From the NCBI RefSeq assembly GCF_041320595.1, contig NZ_CP166625.1:3408001-3472000 (forward strand): DNA of 64,000 nt. Direction: 5' to 3'. This DNA is from Pleomorphomonas sp. PLEO (GTDB lineage: Bacteria; Pseudomonadota; Alphaproteobacteria; Rhizobiales; Pleomorphomonadaceae). This document shows, piece after piece, positions 25,714-36,847 of this stretch. Every line of letters begins with the position of its first letter. Within the stretch, counting starts at the first letter, position 1. The notes beneath the pieces are model-generated. The model made no database searches and was not told the origin of the DNA. It was given only the letters and a program-made list of their open reading frames with translations. The translations under genes were made by a program, and so were the position numbers.

Positions 25714-26960
25714 CCGCCTCACAGCGCAAACGTAAGAGCCGTCGCGGCTTGATCTTTCTTTTTGTGCTCTTCGTCGCGGTGGCGGCCGGCTATTTCGTCA
25801 AGGTTAGCTACTATACGGCGCCTACCGTGACCATGATGACCGCGACGGTTGCGCGCGGCAACGTCGAAGAGACCGTTCTGGCGACCGGCGAACTCCGACC
25901 AGTCAAGCTTGTCGCCGTCGGCGCACAGGCCTCGGGGCGGATCACTTCGCTTCACGTCAAGCTCGGCGACCGTATCAAAGTTGGTGACCTTATCGCCGAG
26001 ATCGACTCGGTGACGCAGCAGAACAGTCTCAAGACGGCTGAGGCGTCTCTGGCGAATATCCACGCGCAGCGAGCCGAAAAAGACGCATCGCTGACGCTGG
26101 CCCGCCAGACACTTGATCGCCAGCAGACCATGGTCAACCAGAACGCCGTCGCGCGCGCCGATCTGGAAAGTGCCGAAGCCAGCGTCAAGACGACAGAGGC
26201 GCAGATTGCCGCCCTTGACGCCCAGATTCAGTCGGCGGAAGTGGCCGTGGCCACAGCCAAAGCCAATCTCGGCTATACCCGCATTACCGCGCCGATGGAC
26301 GGCACGGTGCTTGCTGTGGTCAGTCAGGCCGGGCAAACGGTCAACGCCAGCCAGTCGGCGCCGACCATCATCGTGCTGGGGCAGCTCGACACAATGACGG
26401 TGCGAGCAGAGATATCGGAGGCCGACGTCGTCCACGTCGCGCCAGGCCAGAAGGTCTACTTCACGATCATCGGTGATCCCGAACACCGCTATGACGCGGC
26501 TCTTGAGAGCATCGATCCGGCACCTGAATCCATTCGCAGCGACACGGCTATCGCTTCGTCGAGCTCCTCATCTTCCTCGTCGAGCTCTTCGTCGTCGGCC
26601 ATCTACTATTATGGCAACTTCACCGTTCCGAACCCCGATGGCCGTCTCCGGACCTACATGACCGCCGAGGTGAATATCGTGCTCGGAAGTGCCGAAAATG
26701 TCCTGACGGTACCGGCAGCCGCGCTGGGTAATCGCGATTCCGAAGGGAAATATCGCGTCAAGGTGTTGAATGCCGATGGCATCATGGCGGAACGCCATGT
26801 CGAGATCGGTCTCAACGACAAGGTTACCGCCGAGGTTAAATCGGGTCTCACCGAGGGCGATCTGGTGGTGACCGGCGAAATGACCGCCGCCCAGCGAGCG
26901 GCCTCTGCCTCCTCGCTCAAGCTAGGTCGTGGCGCCGGCGGCCCACCACCGGGGATGTAA
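25710..26960 (+). CDS. macA: Periplasmic adaptor protein, MacA type
   Basis: A 416-residue membrane-fusion protein anchored by one N-terminal helix ([20 protein letters not shown]). Order: lipoyl half ([50 protein letters not shown]), a coiled-coil hairpin (about residues 100-185), second lipoyl half ([27 protein letters not shown]), then beta-barrel and membrane-proximal domains. A run of 14 consecutive serines (DNA 26555-26596, six different codons used) precedes [23 protein letters not shown]. MacA proteins carry a flexible Ser-rich loop here, but this one is unusually pure. It couples MacB to the outer-membrane factor. Confidence 0.92.
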   Translation: MTASQRKRKSRRGLIFLFVLFVAVAAGYFVKVSYYTAPTVTMMTATVARGNVEETVLATGELRPVKLVAVGAQASGRITSLHVKLGDRIKVGDLIAEIDSVTQQNSLKTAEASLANIHAQRAEKDASLTLARQTLDRQQTMVNQNAVARADLESAEASVKTTEAQIAALDAQIQSAEVAVATAKANLGYTRITAPMDGTVLAVVSQAGQTVNASQSAPTIIVLGQLDTMTVRAEISEADVVHVAPGQKVYFTIIGDPEHRYDAALESIDPAPESIRSDTAIASSSSSSSSSSSSSSAIYYYGNFTVPNPDGRLRTYMTAEVNIVLGSAENVLTVPAAALGNRDSEGKYRVKVLNADGIMAERHVEIGLNDKVTAEVKSGLTEGDLVVTGEMTAAQRAASASSLKLGRGAGGPPPGM

Positions 26961-26964
26961 GGTC

Positions 26965-28929
26965 ATGGCCGAGCTCATCCGGCTGGAAAAGCTCCGTCGC
27001 GAATTTCCGTCCGGCGATGGCACGATCACCGTGCTGAAGGACGTTGATCTGGTGATCGAGGCGGGCGAGATGGTGGCGATCGTCGGCGCTTCCGGTTCCG
27101 GCAAGTCGACGCTGATGAATATCCTCGGCTGCCTCGACCGGCCGACGGGTGGCAGCTACCGCATTTCCGGCCGGGAAACGGCTCTGCTGGAGCCGGATGA
27201 ACTCGCCGCCTTCAGGCGCGAGCATTTCGGCTTCATTTTCCAGCGATATCATTTGCTAGGCGAACTTGACGCGCTTGCCAACGTCGAGATCCCCGCGATC
27301 TATGCTGGCATGGCGCAGCGAGATCGACGAGCGCGGGCGGAAAGCCTGCTCGACCGGCTCGGCATGAGCGACCGCACCGACCACCGGCCAGGTCAACTTT
27401 CCGGAGGTCAGCAGCAACGCGTCTCCATCGCCCGCGCCCTGATGAACGGTGCCAATGTCATTCTCGCCGACGAGCCGACCGGCGCGCTCGACAAACATTC
27501 CGGCGAGGAAGTGTTGCGCATCCTCGAGGAGCTGAATGCCGAGGGCAAGACGATCATCATCGTCACCCACGACATGAATGTGGCGAGCCGCGCCCGCCGC
27601 ATCATCGAGATTTCCGACGGCGTCATCCTCAGCGACCGCAGGAGTGCGCCAACCTCGGAAACGATGCCTAAGGTTTCGTCCGAGAAGGCTGTCGACGGGG
27701 CGCGGCGAGGTGGCTATCTCCGCTCGCTGATCGACCGGTTCAAGGAGGCGTTGCGCATGGCCGTGCTGGCCATGGCTGCGCATCGCCTCAGAACCTTCCT
27801 CACCATGCTCGGCATCATCATCGGTATTGCCTCGGTGGTGTCAGTGGTGGCGATCGGCCAAGGCACGCAGCAGCAGGTGTTGGCCAACATTTCAAACCTT
27901 GGCACCAATACGCTGGAGATTTTCGCCGGTCGCAGCTTTGGCGACACGCGTTCGGCCCGCATCACCACGCTGGTCGTTTCAGACGCCGAGGCTTTGGCGC
28001 GGCAAAGCTATGTCGCAGCCGTCACCCCAACTGTCTCTACCAGCAAGACGCTACGCGTGGGTTCGCAGGAGGCAAGTGCGCTGGTCAATGGCGTCGGCGA
28101 GCAGTATTTCGCCGCACGCGGTACCAGGCTCGCCGAAGGCAGCTTCTTCGATGCTCAATCGGTGCGCAACCGGGCGACCGACGTGGTCATCGACGAGAAC
28201 ACCCGCAAGACGCTGTTCGCTGATAGCGCCAACTCACCGGTCGGACAGGTGCTGCTCATCGGCAACGTGCCCGCCCGTATCGTCGGCGTGACGCAACCTC
28301 AGCAGGGCGGCTTCGGCTCCAGCCAGAACCTGTCCGTCTATTTGCCTTTTACGACGGTGCAGACCCGCTTCCTCGGCAACATGTCGCTCCGCTCGATTAC
28401 GGTGCGCGTCGCCGATGACGTGGACACCAGCCTCGCCGAGCAGGATGTGACGCGCTTCCTGACCCAGCGCCACGGCACGCAGGACTTTTTCATTCTCAAC
28501 ACCGATGACATCCGCCAGACAATCACCGCGACCACGCAGATGCTGACGCTGCTGATCGCGGCGATCGCCGTTATCTCGTTGGTGGTCGGCGGCATCGGCG
28601 TCATGAACATCATGCTAGTATCCGTGTCCGAACGGGTGAGCGAAATCGGTGTGCGTATGGCGGTTGGTGCCCGACAAGGCGATATCCTGCAGCAATTTCT
28701 GATTGAAGCCGTGTTGGTGTGCCTGATCGGCGGCCTGTGCGGTATCGGGGCCGCCTTCGGCATCGGCCAGATTGTGCGGTTGTTCTCGAGCGACTTCACG
28801 CTGATCTACTCGACGACCTCTATCATCGCCGCCTGCCTGTGCTCGACGCTGATCGGTGTCGTCTTCGGCTTCCTGCCGGCTCGCAATGCTTCCCAGCTCG
28901 ATCCGGTCGTGGCGCTGTCGCGAGACTGA
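26965..28929 (+). CDS. macB: MacB-type ABC exporter (fused ATPase-permease)
   Basis: A 654-residue inner-membrane ABC protein. The N-terminal ATPase has Walker [11 protein letters not shown]-loop FIFQRYHLL, signature [16 protein letters not shown] and Walker [13 protein letters not shown]. The permease half has four helices: the first near [25 protein letters not shown], then a large periplasmic domain, then three at the C-terminus including [32 protein letters not shown]. It exports macrolides, lipopeptides or toxins in known systems. It starts 4 bases after the MacA stop. Confidence 0.95.
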   Translation: MAELIRLEKLRREFPSGDGTITVLKDVDLVIEAGEMVAIVGASGSGKSTLMNILGCLDRPTGGSYRISGRETALLEPDELAAFRREHFGFIFQRYHLLGELDALANVEIPAIYAGMAQRDRRARAESLLDRLGMSDRTDHRPGQLSGGQQQRVSIARALMNGANVILADEPTGALDKHSGEEVLRILEELNAEGKTIIIVTHDMNVASRARRIIEISDGVILSDRRSAPTSETMPKVSSEKAVDGARRGGYLRSLIDRFKEALRMAVLAMAAHRLRTFLTMLGIIIGIASVVSVVAIGQGTQQQVLANISNLGTNTLEIFAGRSFGDTRSARITTLVVSDAEALARQSYVAAVTPTVSTSKTLRVGSQEASALVNGVGEQYFAARGTRLAEGSFFDAQSVRNRATDVVIDENTRKTLFADSANSPVGQVLLIGNVPARIVGVTQPQQGGFGSSQNLSVYLPFTTVQTRFLGNMSLRSITVRVADDVDTSLAEQDVTRFLTQRHGTQDFFILNTDDIRQTITATTQMLTLLIAAIAVISLVVGGIGVMNIMLVSVSERVSEIGVRMAVGARQGDILQQFLIEAVLVCLIGGLCGIGAAFGIGQIVRLFSSDFTLIYSTTSIIAACLCSTLIGVVFGFLPARNASQLDPVVALSRD

Positions 28930-29017
28930 AAGAACCGGAGCGGTCCAACATTTCCGACGACTTCTCAACCGGCTTCGCGGAATGAGACCGTTTGGCTTTT
29001 TCTTAGCCCGACATAAA

Positions 29018-29033
29018 TCAGTCGATTGACTGA
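29018..29033. promoter_or_regulatory. Palindromic operator candidate before the CecR-ybh operon
   Basis: TCAGTC and GACTGA are perfect 6-bp arms around GATT, 18 bases upstream of the first possible start of the TetR-type gene. A TATAGA element follows at 29046-29051, so a bound repressor would block the promoter. The position fits autoregulation by the downstream TetR/CecR protein. Confidence 0.65.
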
Positions 29034-29051
29034 AATGGCGATCGGTATAGA

Positions 29052-29765
29052 ATGGCGGGCATGACAAAAGCGCCATCTCTCCGTTCCGCAACCGACACGA
29101 CCCGAAACGATCATACGCGCGAGAAGCTCCTCCTCGCCGCGCTTGAACTCTTCGGTCAGTATGGCTTCGAAGGTGTGTCGACCCGCAAGCTCGCCGAGCG
29201 GGCAGGGGTCAATCTTCAGGCGATCAACTACTATTTCGACAACAAGCGCGGCCTCTATAACGCGGTCGCGGACTATCTCATCGAACGGTTGCAGATCCGC
29301 GTTGGCGACCGGCGAAAGATAGTGCTCGAGCGGTTCGCTGAAGCGCAATCCGGCGATCGGCCGATCGATGCGACCGAGGCGCGCGACATCCTCATTGCAG
29401 TGGGCGAATCCCTGCTCACCCTGTTCGCCGACGACGAGTCGGCTATCTGGGTGCGCTACATGGTGCGTGAGCAGGCTGAGCCGACTGAGGCCTTCGACCG
29501 CATCTACACAGGCTTCATGCAGCCGATGCTAACTGCCGTTCGCCATCTGGTCGGCATTCTCATCGAGGCCGATCCATCGTCCGAACGTACGCGGCTCCGA
29601 ACGCTGTCGCTGGTCGGTTCGCTGATCATCTATCGTGTCGGCCGGGCCACCATCTTGCGCGAGATGGGCTGGTCGGCCGTCGGCCCCGAACAGATCATTG
29701 CGATCCGCGGCATCGCCGCCGACCTTGTCGCCGGTATCTGTCCGATCGGGGAAAGCGCCACATGA
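29052..29765 (+). CDS. cecR: TetR-family repressor, CecR (YbiH) type
   Basis: A 237-residue TetR regulator with helix-turn-helix [46 protein letters not shown] (about residues 36-80). The C-terminal domain ([36 protein letters not shown]) is that of the CecR/YbiH group. In E. coli CecR controls the ybhGFSR exporter genes, and the same gene set follows here in the same order. ATG at 29052 or 29061 may be the true start. The stop overlaps the ybhG-like start by ATGA. Confidence 0.9.
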   Translation: MAGMTKAPSLRSATDTTRNDHTREKLLLAALELFGQYGFEGVSTRKLAERAGVNLQAINYYFDNKRGLYNAVADYLIERLQIRVGDRRKIVLERFAEAQSGDRPIDATEARDILIAVGESLLTLFADDESAIWVRYMVREQAEPTEAFDRIYTGFMQPMLTAVRHLVGILIEADPSSERTRLRTLSLVGSLIIYRVGRATILREMGWSAVGPEQIIAIRGIAADLVAGICPIGESAT

Positions 29766-30775
29766 ACAAGATTGTCCCCGCCATCGTTCTCCTTGCCGCG
29801 GCTGGCGCCGGTATTGCCTGGTACATGGGCGTGCCGCAACGCTACGGCTATTTCCTGCCGGCTCCGGCAACTGAGAAGATCTACGGCAACGTCGATATCC
29901 GCCAGGTTTCGCTCGGCTTCCGTGTGAGTGGCCGGCTCGCCGCCATGGTCGCGGAAGAGGGCGATGCGGTGAAGGCCAACGATGTACTGGCTCGCCTTGA
30001 CGCCGGTCCCTACGAGATCGCCGTCCGCGCCGCTGAAGAGAATGTGGTGGCACTCCGAGCGACGCTCGACAAACTCAAAGCGGGCGCTCGCCCATCGGAG
30101 ATCGCCAAGGCGCGCGCGGCCTATGAGGAACAGGTGGCCAGCCTTGCCAACGCCGAGCAGGCGCTGACTCGCGCCGACCAACTGCGTAGCCAGGGCACGG
30201 TTGCCCAATCGAGCCTCGATACGGCGACCGCCACCAAGGATATGACAAGCGCGCGCGTTGCCAGCGCCAAAGCGGCGCTTGACCTTATCGAGGAGGGAAG
30301 CCGTACCGAAGACATAGCCGCGGCTGAAGCCCAGCTACGCGCTGCTGAGGCTCAACTCGACGCTGCCCGCACCTCGCTGGCCGACACTGAGCTGAAGGCA
30401 CCAGCCGACGGGGTGATCCTGTCGCGCATCAGCGAGCCGGGCGTTATCGTCGCCTCGTCGACTAACGTGCTGGTGCTAGCTCTAAACGAGCCTGTGTGGG
30501 TGCGCGCTTATGTGTCCGAGGCCGACCTTGGCCGTGTTCATCCCGGGCTTAAGGTCAAGGTTACCTCCGATGGAACGACAGGCGCTGGCTATGAAGGGCA
30601 GGTGGGTTTCATCTCGCCTGTGGCCGAGTTTACGCCGAAGTCGGTCGAGACGCCGGATCTGCGCACCGATCTCGTCTATCGCCTTCGCATCATCGTCGAC
30701 CATCCGGGCAAGGATCTGAGACAAGGCATGCCGGTCACCGTTCATCTGCCGCCTATGGCGGGCGAGGCCAAGTGA
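29762..30775 (+). CDS. ybhG: HlyD-family adaptor, YbhG type
   Basis: A 337-residue membrane-fusion protein with one N-terminal anchor helix ([20 protein letters not shown]). The lipoyl motif is [44 protein letters not shown], followed by a long coiled-coil rich in Ala/Glu (about residues 88-205) and the second lipoyl half [21 protein letters not shown]. It links the YbhFSR ABC transporter to an outer-membrane channel. No outer-membrane factor is encoded in this operon; the NodT-type protein at 22979 or TolC elsewhere could serve. Confidence 0.92.
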   Translation: MNKIVPAIVLLAAAGAGIAWYMGVPQRYGYFLPAPATEKIYGNVDIRQVSLGFRVSGRLAAMVAEEGDAVKANDVLARLDAGPYEIAVRAAEENVVALRATLDKLKAGARPSEIAKARAAYEEQVASLANAEQALTRADQLRSQGTVAQSSLDTATATKDMTSARVASAKAALDLIEEGSRTEDIAAAEAQLRAAEAQLDAARTSLADTELKAPADGVILSRISEPGVIVASSTNVLVLALNEPVWVRAYVSEADLGRVHPGLKVKVTSDGTTGAGYEGQVGFISPVAEFTPKSVETPDLRTDLVYRLRIIVDHPGKDLRQGMPVTVHLPPMAGEAK

Positions 30776-32517
30776 ACGCCGACGATGGCAAACCGGTCCT
30801 TGTCCGTCTCGAGGGCGTCGTAAAGCGCTTCGGTGATGGAGCCCCCGCGCTTGACGATGTTTCGGGCGAAATTCGAGGAGGCGAGATTACCGGCCTGGTT
30901 GGCCCCGATGGTGCTGGCAAGACCACGCTGATCCGACTGTTGACCGGGCTGATGCAACCTGAAGTCGGCCGCATCACAGTGCTGGGCCATGATGCACGAA
31001 CCGAGGCGCCGGCCATTCAGGCGTCGATCGGTTACATGCCGCAGCGCTTCGGTCTCTATGAGGATCTTTCTGTCCAGGAGAACCTCGATCTTTATGCCGA
31101 CATGCGCGGCTTGCCGCGTCGTGACCGACCCTCCGTTTTTGACGAACTGCTGACCTTCACAGATCTCAAGCGCTTTACCGGCCGGCTTGCCGGCAAACTG
31201 TCTGGCGGCATGAAGCAAAAGCTGGGCGTCGCCTGTGCGCTGATCCGCAAGCCGCGCCTATTGCTGCTTGACGAGCCGGGCGTCGGCGTCGACCCGATCT
31301 CGCGGCGCGAACTGTGGAAGATGGTCGAGAACCTCACGGCCGAGGGCATCGGCGTCGTCTGGTCGACCGCCTACCTTGATGAGGCGGAGGCCTGCGATAA
31401 CGTGCTGCTGATGAATTCCGGCAAGATGCTCTATGCCGGTACGCCCTCCGGCCTCACAGATCGTGTTGTCGGAAGGGTTTGGCGCCTCACCGGCATCAAG
31501 GACAGCCGTCGCCGGCTTCTCGCTCGCCTTCTCGATGAGGACAAAGTCGTCGATGGTGTCATTCAGGGCGAGGCGATCCGGCTGGTTCTGGCGGAACAGG
31601 GCGATGCTGAAAGCGTCGCCAAGATCGCCGGCATCGATCCTGACCGCCTCGTTCCCGCCACGCCCCGCTTTGAGGACGCCTTCGTTGACATGCTGGGTGG
31701 TGGACCAAGCGGTCGCTCTGCACTCGCCGAGTCACAGTCGCCCCTCGCCACCGGAGATGGCCGGCCGGTCATCGAGGCACGCGGCCTTACCAAGCGGTTC
31801 GGCGATTTCACCGCCGCCGACCGCATCACCTTCGACATTCCGCGCGGCCAGATCTTCGGCTTGCTCGGCCCCAACGGCGCCGGCAAGTCCACCACGTTCA
31901 AGATGCTGTGCGGCCTCTTGAAGCCCACCGAGGGCGAGGGCAGGGTGGCCGGATTCGATCTTCGTCGCGACGCCGCCGAGGCGCGCAATCGCCTCGGCTA
32001 CATGGCCCAGAAGTTTTCGCTCTATGGGGATCTTTCCGTCGGCCAGAATCTCGATTTCTTTGCCGGCGTCTATGGTCTGTCCGGTGCGGGACGCCGAGAG
32101 CGCATCGCTTTGATGCTCGATATCTTCGATCTCAAAAGACACGCGACCATGTCGGCCAAGGACCTGCCGCTCGGCCTCAAGCAGCGCCTCGCACTGGCCG
32201 CCGCCGTCATGCACGAGCCGGAAGCGCTGTTCCTCGACGAGCCCACGTCGGGCGTCGATCCAATCACCCGCCGCGAATTCTGGACACATATCAATGGTCT
32301 CGTCGAGAAGGGGGTGACGGTACTGGTCACCACCCATTTCATGGACGAGGCTGAATACTGCGATCGCATTTCGCTGATCTATCGCGGCAAGTCGATTGCC
32401 CTCGGCTCGCCCGACGAATTGAAGGCCAAGGTGGCGACAGCCGATCGCCCTGATCCCACCATGGAGGATGCCTTCGTCACGCTGATTGAAGCGAGTGAAC
32501 GGGAGGCCGCTGCATGA
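30772..32517 (+). CDS. ybhF: Tandem ABC ATPase, YbhF type
   Basis: A 581-residue cytoplasmic protein with two complete nucleotide-binding domains. Domain 1 has Walker [10 protein letters not shown] (Asp in place of the usual Asn, as in E. coli YbhF), signature [15 protein letters not shown] and Walker [13 protein letters not shown]. Domain 2 has GPNGAGKST and [11 protein letters not shown], but its signature reads [15 protein letters not shown] instead of LSGG. The start is GTG at 30772, overlapping the ybhG stop. It energises the YbhS/YbhR permeases. Confidence 0.94.
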   Translation: MNADDGKPVLVRLEGVVKRFGDGAPALDDVSGEIRGGEITGLVGPDGAGKTTLIRLLTGLMQPEVGRITVLGHDARTEAPAIQASIGYMPQRFGLYEDLSVQENLDLYADMRGLPRRDRPSVFDELLTFTDLKRFTGRLAGKLSGGMKQKLGVACALIRKPRLLLLDEPGVGVDPISRRELWKMVENLTAEGIGVVWSTAYLDEAEACDNVLLMNSGKMLYAGTPSGLTDRVVGRVWRLTGIKDSRRRLLARLLDEDKVVDGVIQGEAIRLVLAEQGDAESVAKIAGIDPDRLVPATPRFEDAFVDMLGGGPSGRSALAESQSPLATGDGRPVIEARGLTKRFGDFTAADRITFDIPRGQIFGLLGPNGAGKSTTFKMLCGLLKPTEGEGRVAGFDLRRDAAEARNRLGYMAQKFSLYGDLSVGQNLDFFAGVYGLSGAGRRERIALMLDIFDLKRHATMSAKDLPLGLKQRLALAAAVMHEPEALFLDEPTSGVDPITRREFWTHINGLVEKGVTVLVTTHFMDEAEYCDRISLIYRGKSIALGSPDELKAKVATADRPDPTMEDAFVTLIEASEREAAA

Positions 32518-33644
32518 ACGCTCACCGCCGTGGACGAACGCGCCGCCTCATGGCGCTCATTCGCAAGGAAAGCTTCCAGATCGTTCGCGACCCCTCCAGC
32601 ATCCTGATCGCGCTGGTGCTGCCGCTGATCCTGCTGTTTCTGTTCGGTTATGGCGTGTCACTTGACACCACGCACACGCGGGTTGGGCTTGTGCTCGAGG
32701 AAACGACACCCACCACGCTCGATCTAGCAGCGAGCTTTCAGAATTCTCGCTACTTCGACGTGACGATCGGCCACGATCGGCGAGAGTTCACCGAGGATCT
32801 CGTCGAAAGCAGGATCGGCGGCTTCCTCGTCATACCCGACGGCTTCACCGCGGATCTCACGGCGGCTCGCCATCCGGCGGTGCAGGTGATTGTCGACGGC
32901 GCCGATCCCAACACGGCCAACTTCGTGCAAAACTATGCGGCCGGTACGGTTTCCACTTGGGAGACACAGCGGGCGGCCGAGCGGGCACTGACTGCAACGC
33001 CGCTCCTTGTTCAGCAGCGCTTCTGGTTCAATCCCGAACTCAAGAGCCGCAATTTTCTCGTGCCTGGTTCGATCAGTATCGTCATGACGCTGGTCGGTAC
33101 GCTGCTCACCTCCATGGTGATCGCTCGCGAATGGGAACGCGGTACCATGGAAGCAATGATGGCGACACCGGTCACCGCCTGGGAGCTGCTTGCCGGCAAG
33201 ATCGTTCCTTATTTCCTGCTCGGCCTCGGCTCTATGAGTCTGTGTGTCGTCCTTGCCGTGTTCCTGTTCGATGTACCGTTTCGAGGATCTATCCTGGCGC
33301 TTTACGCCCTATCGGCGGCTTTCCTGATGCCGGCGCTCGGGCAGGGATTTCTGATCTCGGCGGTCACCAAGAACCAGTTTCTCGCCTCCCAGTTGGCGCT
33401 GTTGTCTGGCTTCCTGCCGAGCTTCCTGCTGTCCGGATTCATTTTCGAGATCAACTCGATGCCGACGGTGATCCAGTATATTTCGCTGGCCGTGCCGGCC
33501 CGCTACCTGATCCCCAGTCTGCAATCGGTATTCCTGGCTGGCGACATCTGGCCAATGTTCCTTCGCGCCATCCTGATCCTGATCGGCTTCGGGGTCGTTC
33601 TTTTTGCCATAGCCATCCGCAAGACCGCGAAAAGGATCGCCTGA
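32514..33644 (+). CDS. ybhS: ABC-2 type permease, YbhS type
   Basis: A 376-residue inner-membrane protein of the ABC-2 exporter family. One N-terminal helix (PSSILIALVLPLILLFLFGYGVS) is followed by a ~140-residue extracytoplasmic domain and five C-terminal helices starting at FLVPGSISIVMTLVGTLLTSMVIAREWERGTMEAMMATPV, the family signature. It overlaps the ATPase gene by ATGA and pairs with the next gene product. Confidence 0.93.
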   Translation: MNAHRRGRTRRLMALIRKESFQIVRDPSSILIALVLPLILLFLFGYGVSLDTTHTRVGLVLEETTPTTLDLAASFQNSRYFDVTIGHDRREFTEDLVESRIGGFLVIPDGFTADLTAARHPAVQVIVDGADPNTANFVQNYAAGTVSTWETQRAAERALTATPLLVQQRFWFNPELKSRNFLVPGSISIVMTLVGTLLTSMVIAREWERGTMEAMMATPVTAWELLAGKIVPYFLLGLGSMSLCVVLAVFLFDVPFRGSILALYALSAAFLMPALGQGFLISAVTKNQFLASQLALLSGFLPSFLLSGFIFEINSMPTVIQYISLAVPARYLIPSLQSVFLAGDIWPMFLRAILILIGFGVVLFAIAIRKTAKRIA

Positions 33645-33645
33645 C

Positions 33646-34758
33646 ATGGGACCGACGCGCCTCCTCGCCCTTGTCCGCAAGGAATTCCTGGCTCTTTTCC
33701 GAGACCCCAAGAGCCGGATGATCCTGATCGCCCCGCCGGTTCTGCAATTGCTGGTCTTTTCCTACGCGGCCACACTTGAGGTGCGGAACGTCGATGTGAT
33801 GGCGCTCAATCGCGACTCCGGGCATTGGGGAGCTGAATTCATCAGCCGCATTGAGGCCTCGCCGCAGTTTCATCTTGTCCAACGCACGGACAACCAGGCC
33901 GAACTCCACCAAGCAATCGACCGTGAATGGGTGATCGCCGCCGTCGAGATCGGCCCGGATTTTTCGCGCGATATCGAAGCCGGATCGACCGCCGATCTCG
34001 CGGTCATCCTCGATGGTCGGCGCTCCAACGCCTCACAGATCGTCGCCGGCTATATTTCGTCCATCGCGACCGGCCTTGCCGCCGAAACCCCGGCCGGCCA
34101 GCGGCTCGCCTCTGTCCGGGTCGGCACGGTGGCGCGCAATTGGTTCAACCCCAACCTTGAATTCAGGTGGTTCATGGTGCCGGGCCTCGTTGCCTCGATC
34201 GCCATGCTGGTCGGCTTGCTGGTGACCTCGCTTTCCATCGCCCGCGAACGCGAACTGGGAACCTTCGATCAGCTGATGGTGTCACCGCTCCGGACCCATG
34301 AAATCCTCATCGGCAAGGTGGTGCCGCCGATCCTGATCGGCTTTGTGCATATCACCCTGTTCATCCTCGCGGCCGTCTGGATTTTCGGCATTCCACTGCG
34401 CGGCTCATTGCTTGCCCTTTACGGTGCCGCCTTTTTCTATCTGGTCTCGCTTGTCGGTTTTGGTCTGTTCATCTCGGCACTGGCGGCCACGCAACAGCAG
34501 GCAATCCTCGGGGCCTTCTTGTTCCTCGTCCCGGCAATGCTGCTCTCCGGTTTTGCCACGCCGATTGCCAACATGCCCGAGTGGTTGCAGGTGCTCACCT
34601 ACGTCAATCCGCTCCGCTATTTCCTGGTGATCGTGCGCGGCGTATTCCTGAAGGAAATTCCGCTTGCCGAAATCGTCGCCGAGACGGTGCCGATGGCAGT
34701 GATTGCCGGTGTGACACTGCCGGCCGCCGGCTGGTTGTTTCGTAGTCGGCTCGAGTGA
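33646..34758 (+). CDS. ybhR: ABC-2 type permease, YbhR type
   Basis: A 370-residue paralogue of the preceding permease with the same layout: helix 1 (MILIAPPVLQLLVFSYAATLEV), a large external domain, then FMVPGLVASIAMLVGLLVTSLSIARERELGTFDQLMVSPLRTHEILIGK and four more helices. It begins 1 base after the ybhS stop. The YbhFSR complex in E. coli exports antibiotics such as cefoperazone and cations; the substrate here is not known. Confidence 0.93.
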   Translation: MGPTRLLALVRKEFLALFRDPKSRMILIAPPVLQLLVFSYAATLEVRNVDVMALNRDSGHWGAEFISRIEASPQFHLVQRTDNQAELHQAIDREWVIAAVEIGPDFSRDIEAGSTADLAVILDGRRSNASQIVAGYISSIATGLAAETPAGQRLASVRVGTVARNWFNPNLEFRWFMVPGLVASIAMLVGLLVTSLSIARERELGTFDQLMVSPLRTHEILIGKVVPPILIGFVHITLFILAAVWIFGIPLRGSLLALYGAAFFYLVSLVGFGLFISALAATQQQAILGAFLFLVPAMLLSGFATPIANMPEWLQVLTYVNPLRYFLVIVRGVFLKEIPLAEIVAETVPMAVIAGVTLPAAGWLFRSRLE

Positions 34759-34761
34759 TGC

Positions 34762-34790
34762 AAAAAAGCGGCAGCCGGTGAGGCCGCCGC
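34762..34790 (-). terminator. Rho-independent terminator after the chemoreceptor gene
   Basis: Read on the minus strand, GCGGC and GCCGC form a stem around a 13-base loop, followed by six T (complement of 34762-34767). It lies in the 55-base gap between the convergent ybhR and chemoreceptor genes. Confidence 0.6.
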
Positions 34791-34813
34791 AAGGTGCTGT
34801 CATATTCACTCTG

Positions 34814-36847
34814 TCAGGTGCTGCGTACCGATGACAGGAAGCGGCTCACCTCGCCGCGCAACGTATCCGACTGTCGGGCGAGATCGTCGGCCGAGGCCAG
34901 TACCTGGGTCGCGGCGCTAGAAGACTCGGTTGCTGCTTGCGTGATGCCAACGATGTTCTGCGACACCTGATGGGTCCCCGACGATGCCTGGGCGACGTTG
35001 CGGGCGATTTCGTTGGTCGCCGCGCCTTGCTGATCGACGGCAGCGGCAATCGACGATGCGATGGCGTTGAGCTGCTCGATAATCGAGGTGATGCCGACGA
35101 TCGCTTCGGCCGACGACTGTGTCGACGATTGGATTTCGCCGATCTGTCGGGAGATTTGCGAAGTGGCCTTCGATGTCTGGTCCGCGAGCTGCTTCACCTC
35201 GGCGGCAACGACCGCGAACCCCTTGCCGGCCTCGCCCGCGCGGGCGGCCTCAATGGTGGCGTTCAACGCCAGAAGGTTTGTCTGGCTGGCGATGTTGTCG
35301 ATGAGATTGACCACCTCGCCGATGCGGTTGGCGCTTTCGGCCAGTTCGCGGACGCGATTGGCCGTAGCCTGTGCGTCGCTGGCGGCGCGGGAGGCAACGC
35401 GGGTGCTTTCATCGGCCTGGCGTTTGATTTCGCCGATGGAGGAGGCGAGCTCCTCAGCCGAGGCCGCGACGGTCTCAACGTTGGTGGACGCCTCTTCGGC
35501 AGCGCTCGCAACGGTAATCGACTGGCCCGAGACCTCCTCGGTGGCCGAGGTCATCGATCTTGCGGCAAGCTGCAATTGCGAGGAGGCGCTAACCACCGAC
35601 TGAACGACGCCGCCGACGGCCATTTCGAACGCATCGGCCAGTTGGTTCAGTTCACCGCGGCGACGCTCCTCGGTCATCCCCTTGGCGTGGTCTTGTTCAA
35701 CGCGCAGCCGCTCGTTCTCCTGCAGCCCCTCCTTGAAAACATTGAGCGTCGCCGCCATCGTTCCGACCTCATCGGTTCGACCGAGACCGGGGATGGCCAC
35801 GGCCAGCTCGCCGACAGAAAGGCGCTGCATGGCACCGGTGATCGACACGATGGGACGGGATATGCCGCGCCCCAGCAGCAAAGCGAGTACGAGGCCGAGA
35901 ACAAGACCGCCGGCCGAGATGCCCCACAGCATGGTTTCCGACGAGGCCAGCATCTCTTCGGATTTTGCCTGCAAGGCGGCTTGGCTCTTATTGGCGACGC
36001 TCATGAAGGCATTGAGCGTGTCGGTGATGGCAGCGACCTTGTCGTTAAGCGCTGCGACATCCTTGATATTCTGAAGGCTCGACGCCTGGATGACCGTAAA
36101 ATCGGATTCATACTGACTGGCTTTGTCGCGCAGTTCGGCGAACGTCGAACGCAGTTCCTTGGGGCCGCTCTTCGCCGAGGAATCAATCCAGCTATCGGCC
36201 GTGGTCAGCGTGTCGAGTGCCGCCTGCGCAGAGTCGTCGTCCAGATTTGTGAGGGCGACGTTCACTTGGTTTTGCATCTGCAAGACCAGCCGCAGGATCT
36301 CGTTGACGGTGTCGCGCGTCGCGGCATCGCTGGTAGCCAGCGCGATGGCTGCGAGGTCTTCGAGTCCCTTCTGCACGGCAGCAACGGCGGGCTCCATTGA
36401 CTGCGTGCGCATGGTCGCCAGCTTGGCTTTTTCAACGCCGATGCGCGTGAGCTCGGTCGCGTAGGAGTCGAACTCGAGGCTCAATTCCTTCAGTGTGTCG
36501 CGCTGACCTAAATCCGAAATCTTGTCGATGTCGTTGGCAATCGCCGTACGTAACAGCTCTGCCTGCTTTTCGGTTGCCTCGGCCGTGCCGGGAAGCGAGG
36601 TGTAGATGAGTTCTCGGCTGAGGCGGCGGTACTCCAGGAATTTCGCCTGGATGTCATTGGCTATGCCGACTTCGAGATTTCGGACGGCGAGGGCGCTCAC
36701 TACGCTGTTGGATTGAGAGAAGGTCCTCAGCGCCACGCCAGCGACGACAGCCATTAACGCTAGCGCTACCAGGAACCCGAAAACGATCTTGCCGGATATG
36801 CCCAGCCGCCAAGCTTTCAACCCCAATCTGCCAACAGTCCAGCGCAT
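34814..36847 (-). CDS. Methyl-accepting chemotaxis protein
   Basis: A 677-residue transmembrane chemoreceptor. Helix 1 is [22 protein letters not shown] (about residues 20-41). A ~270-residue, all-helical periplasmic sensor follows, then helix 2 ([21 protein letters not shown]), a HAMP linker ([37 protein letters not shown]) and the cytoplasmic signalling domain. The conserved hairpin tip is [42 protein letters not shown]. The size and helical character of the sensor suggest a helical bimodular (HBM) ligand domain. The start at 36847 is supported by GGGAGAGAG; a start at 36877 is less likely. Ligand unknown. Confidence 0.93.
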   Translation of the reverse strand: MRWTVGRLGLKAWRLGISGKIVFGFLVALALMAVVAGVALRTFSQSNSVVSALAVRNLEVGIANDIQAKFLEYRRLSRELIYTSLPGTAEATEKQAELLRTAIANDIDKISDLGQRDTLKELSLEFDSYATELTRIGVEKAKLATMRTQSMEPAVAAVQKGLEDLAAIALATSDAATRDTVNEILRLVLQMQNQVNVALTNLDDDSAQAALDTLTTADSWIDSSAKSGPKELRSTFAELRDKASQYESDFTVIQASSLQNIKDVAALNDKVAAITDTLNAFMSVANKSQAALQAKSEEMLASSETMLWGISAGGLVLGLVLALLLGRGISRPIVSITGAMQRLSVGELAVAIPGLGRTDEVGTMAATLNVFKEGLQENERLRVEQDHAKGMTEERRRGELNQLADAFEMAVGGVVQSVVSASSQLQLAARSMTSATEEVSGQSITVASAAEEASTNVETVAASAEELASSIGEIKRQADESTRVASRAASDAQATANRVRELAESANRIGEVVNLIDNIASQTNLLALNATIEAARAGEAGKGFAVVAAEVKQLADQTSKATSQISRQIGEIQSSTQSSAEAIVGITSIIEQLNAIASSIAAAVDQQGAATNEIARNVAQASSGTHQVSQNIVGITQAATESSSAATQVLASADDLARQSDTLRGEVSRFLSSVRST

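Noticed and set aside
26555-26596. Serine run as a microsatellite or sequencing error
   Set aside because: Several different Ser codons are used and the frame continues into a conserved MacA segment.
34937-36400. A 487-codon plus-strand frame opposite the chemoreceptor gene
   Set aside because: It is the antisense of a clear methyl-accepting protein; the Gly/Asp/Arg repeats are mirror images of its codons.
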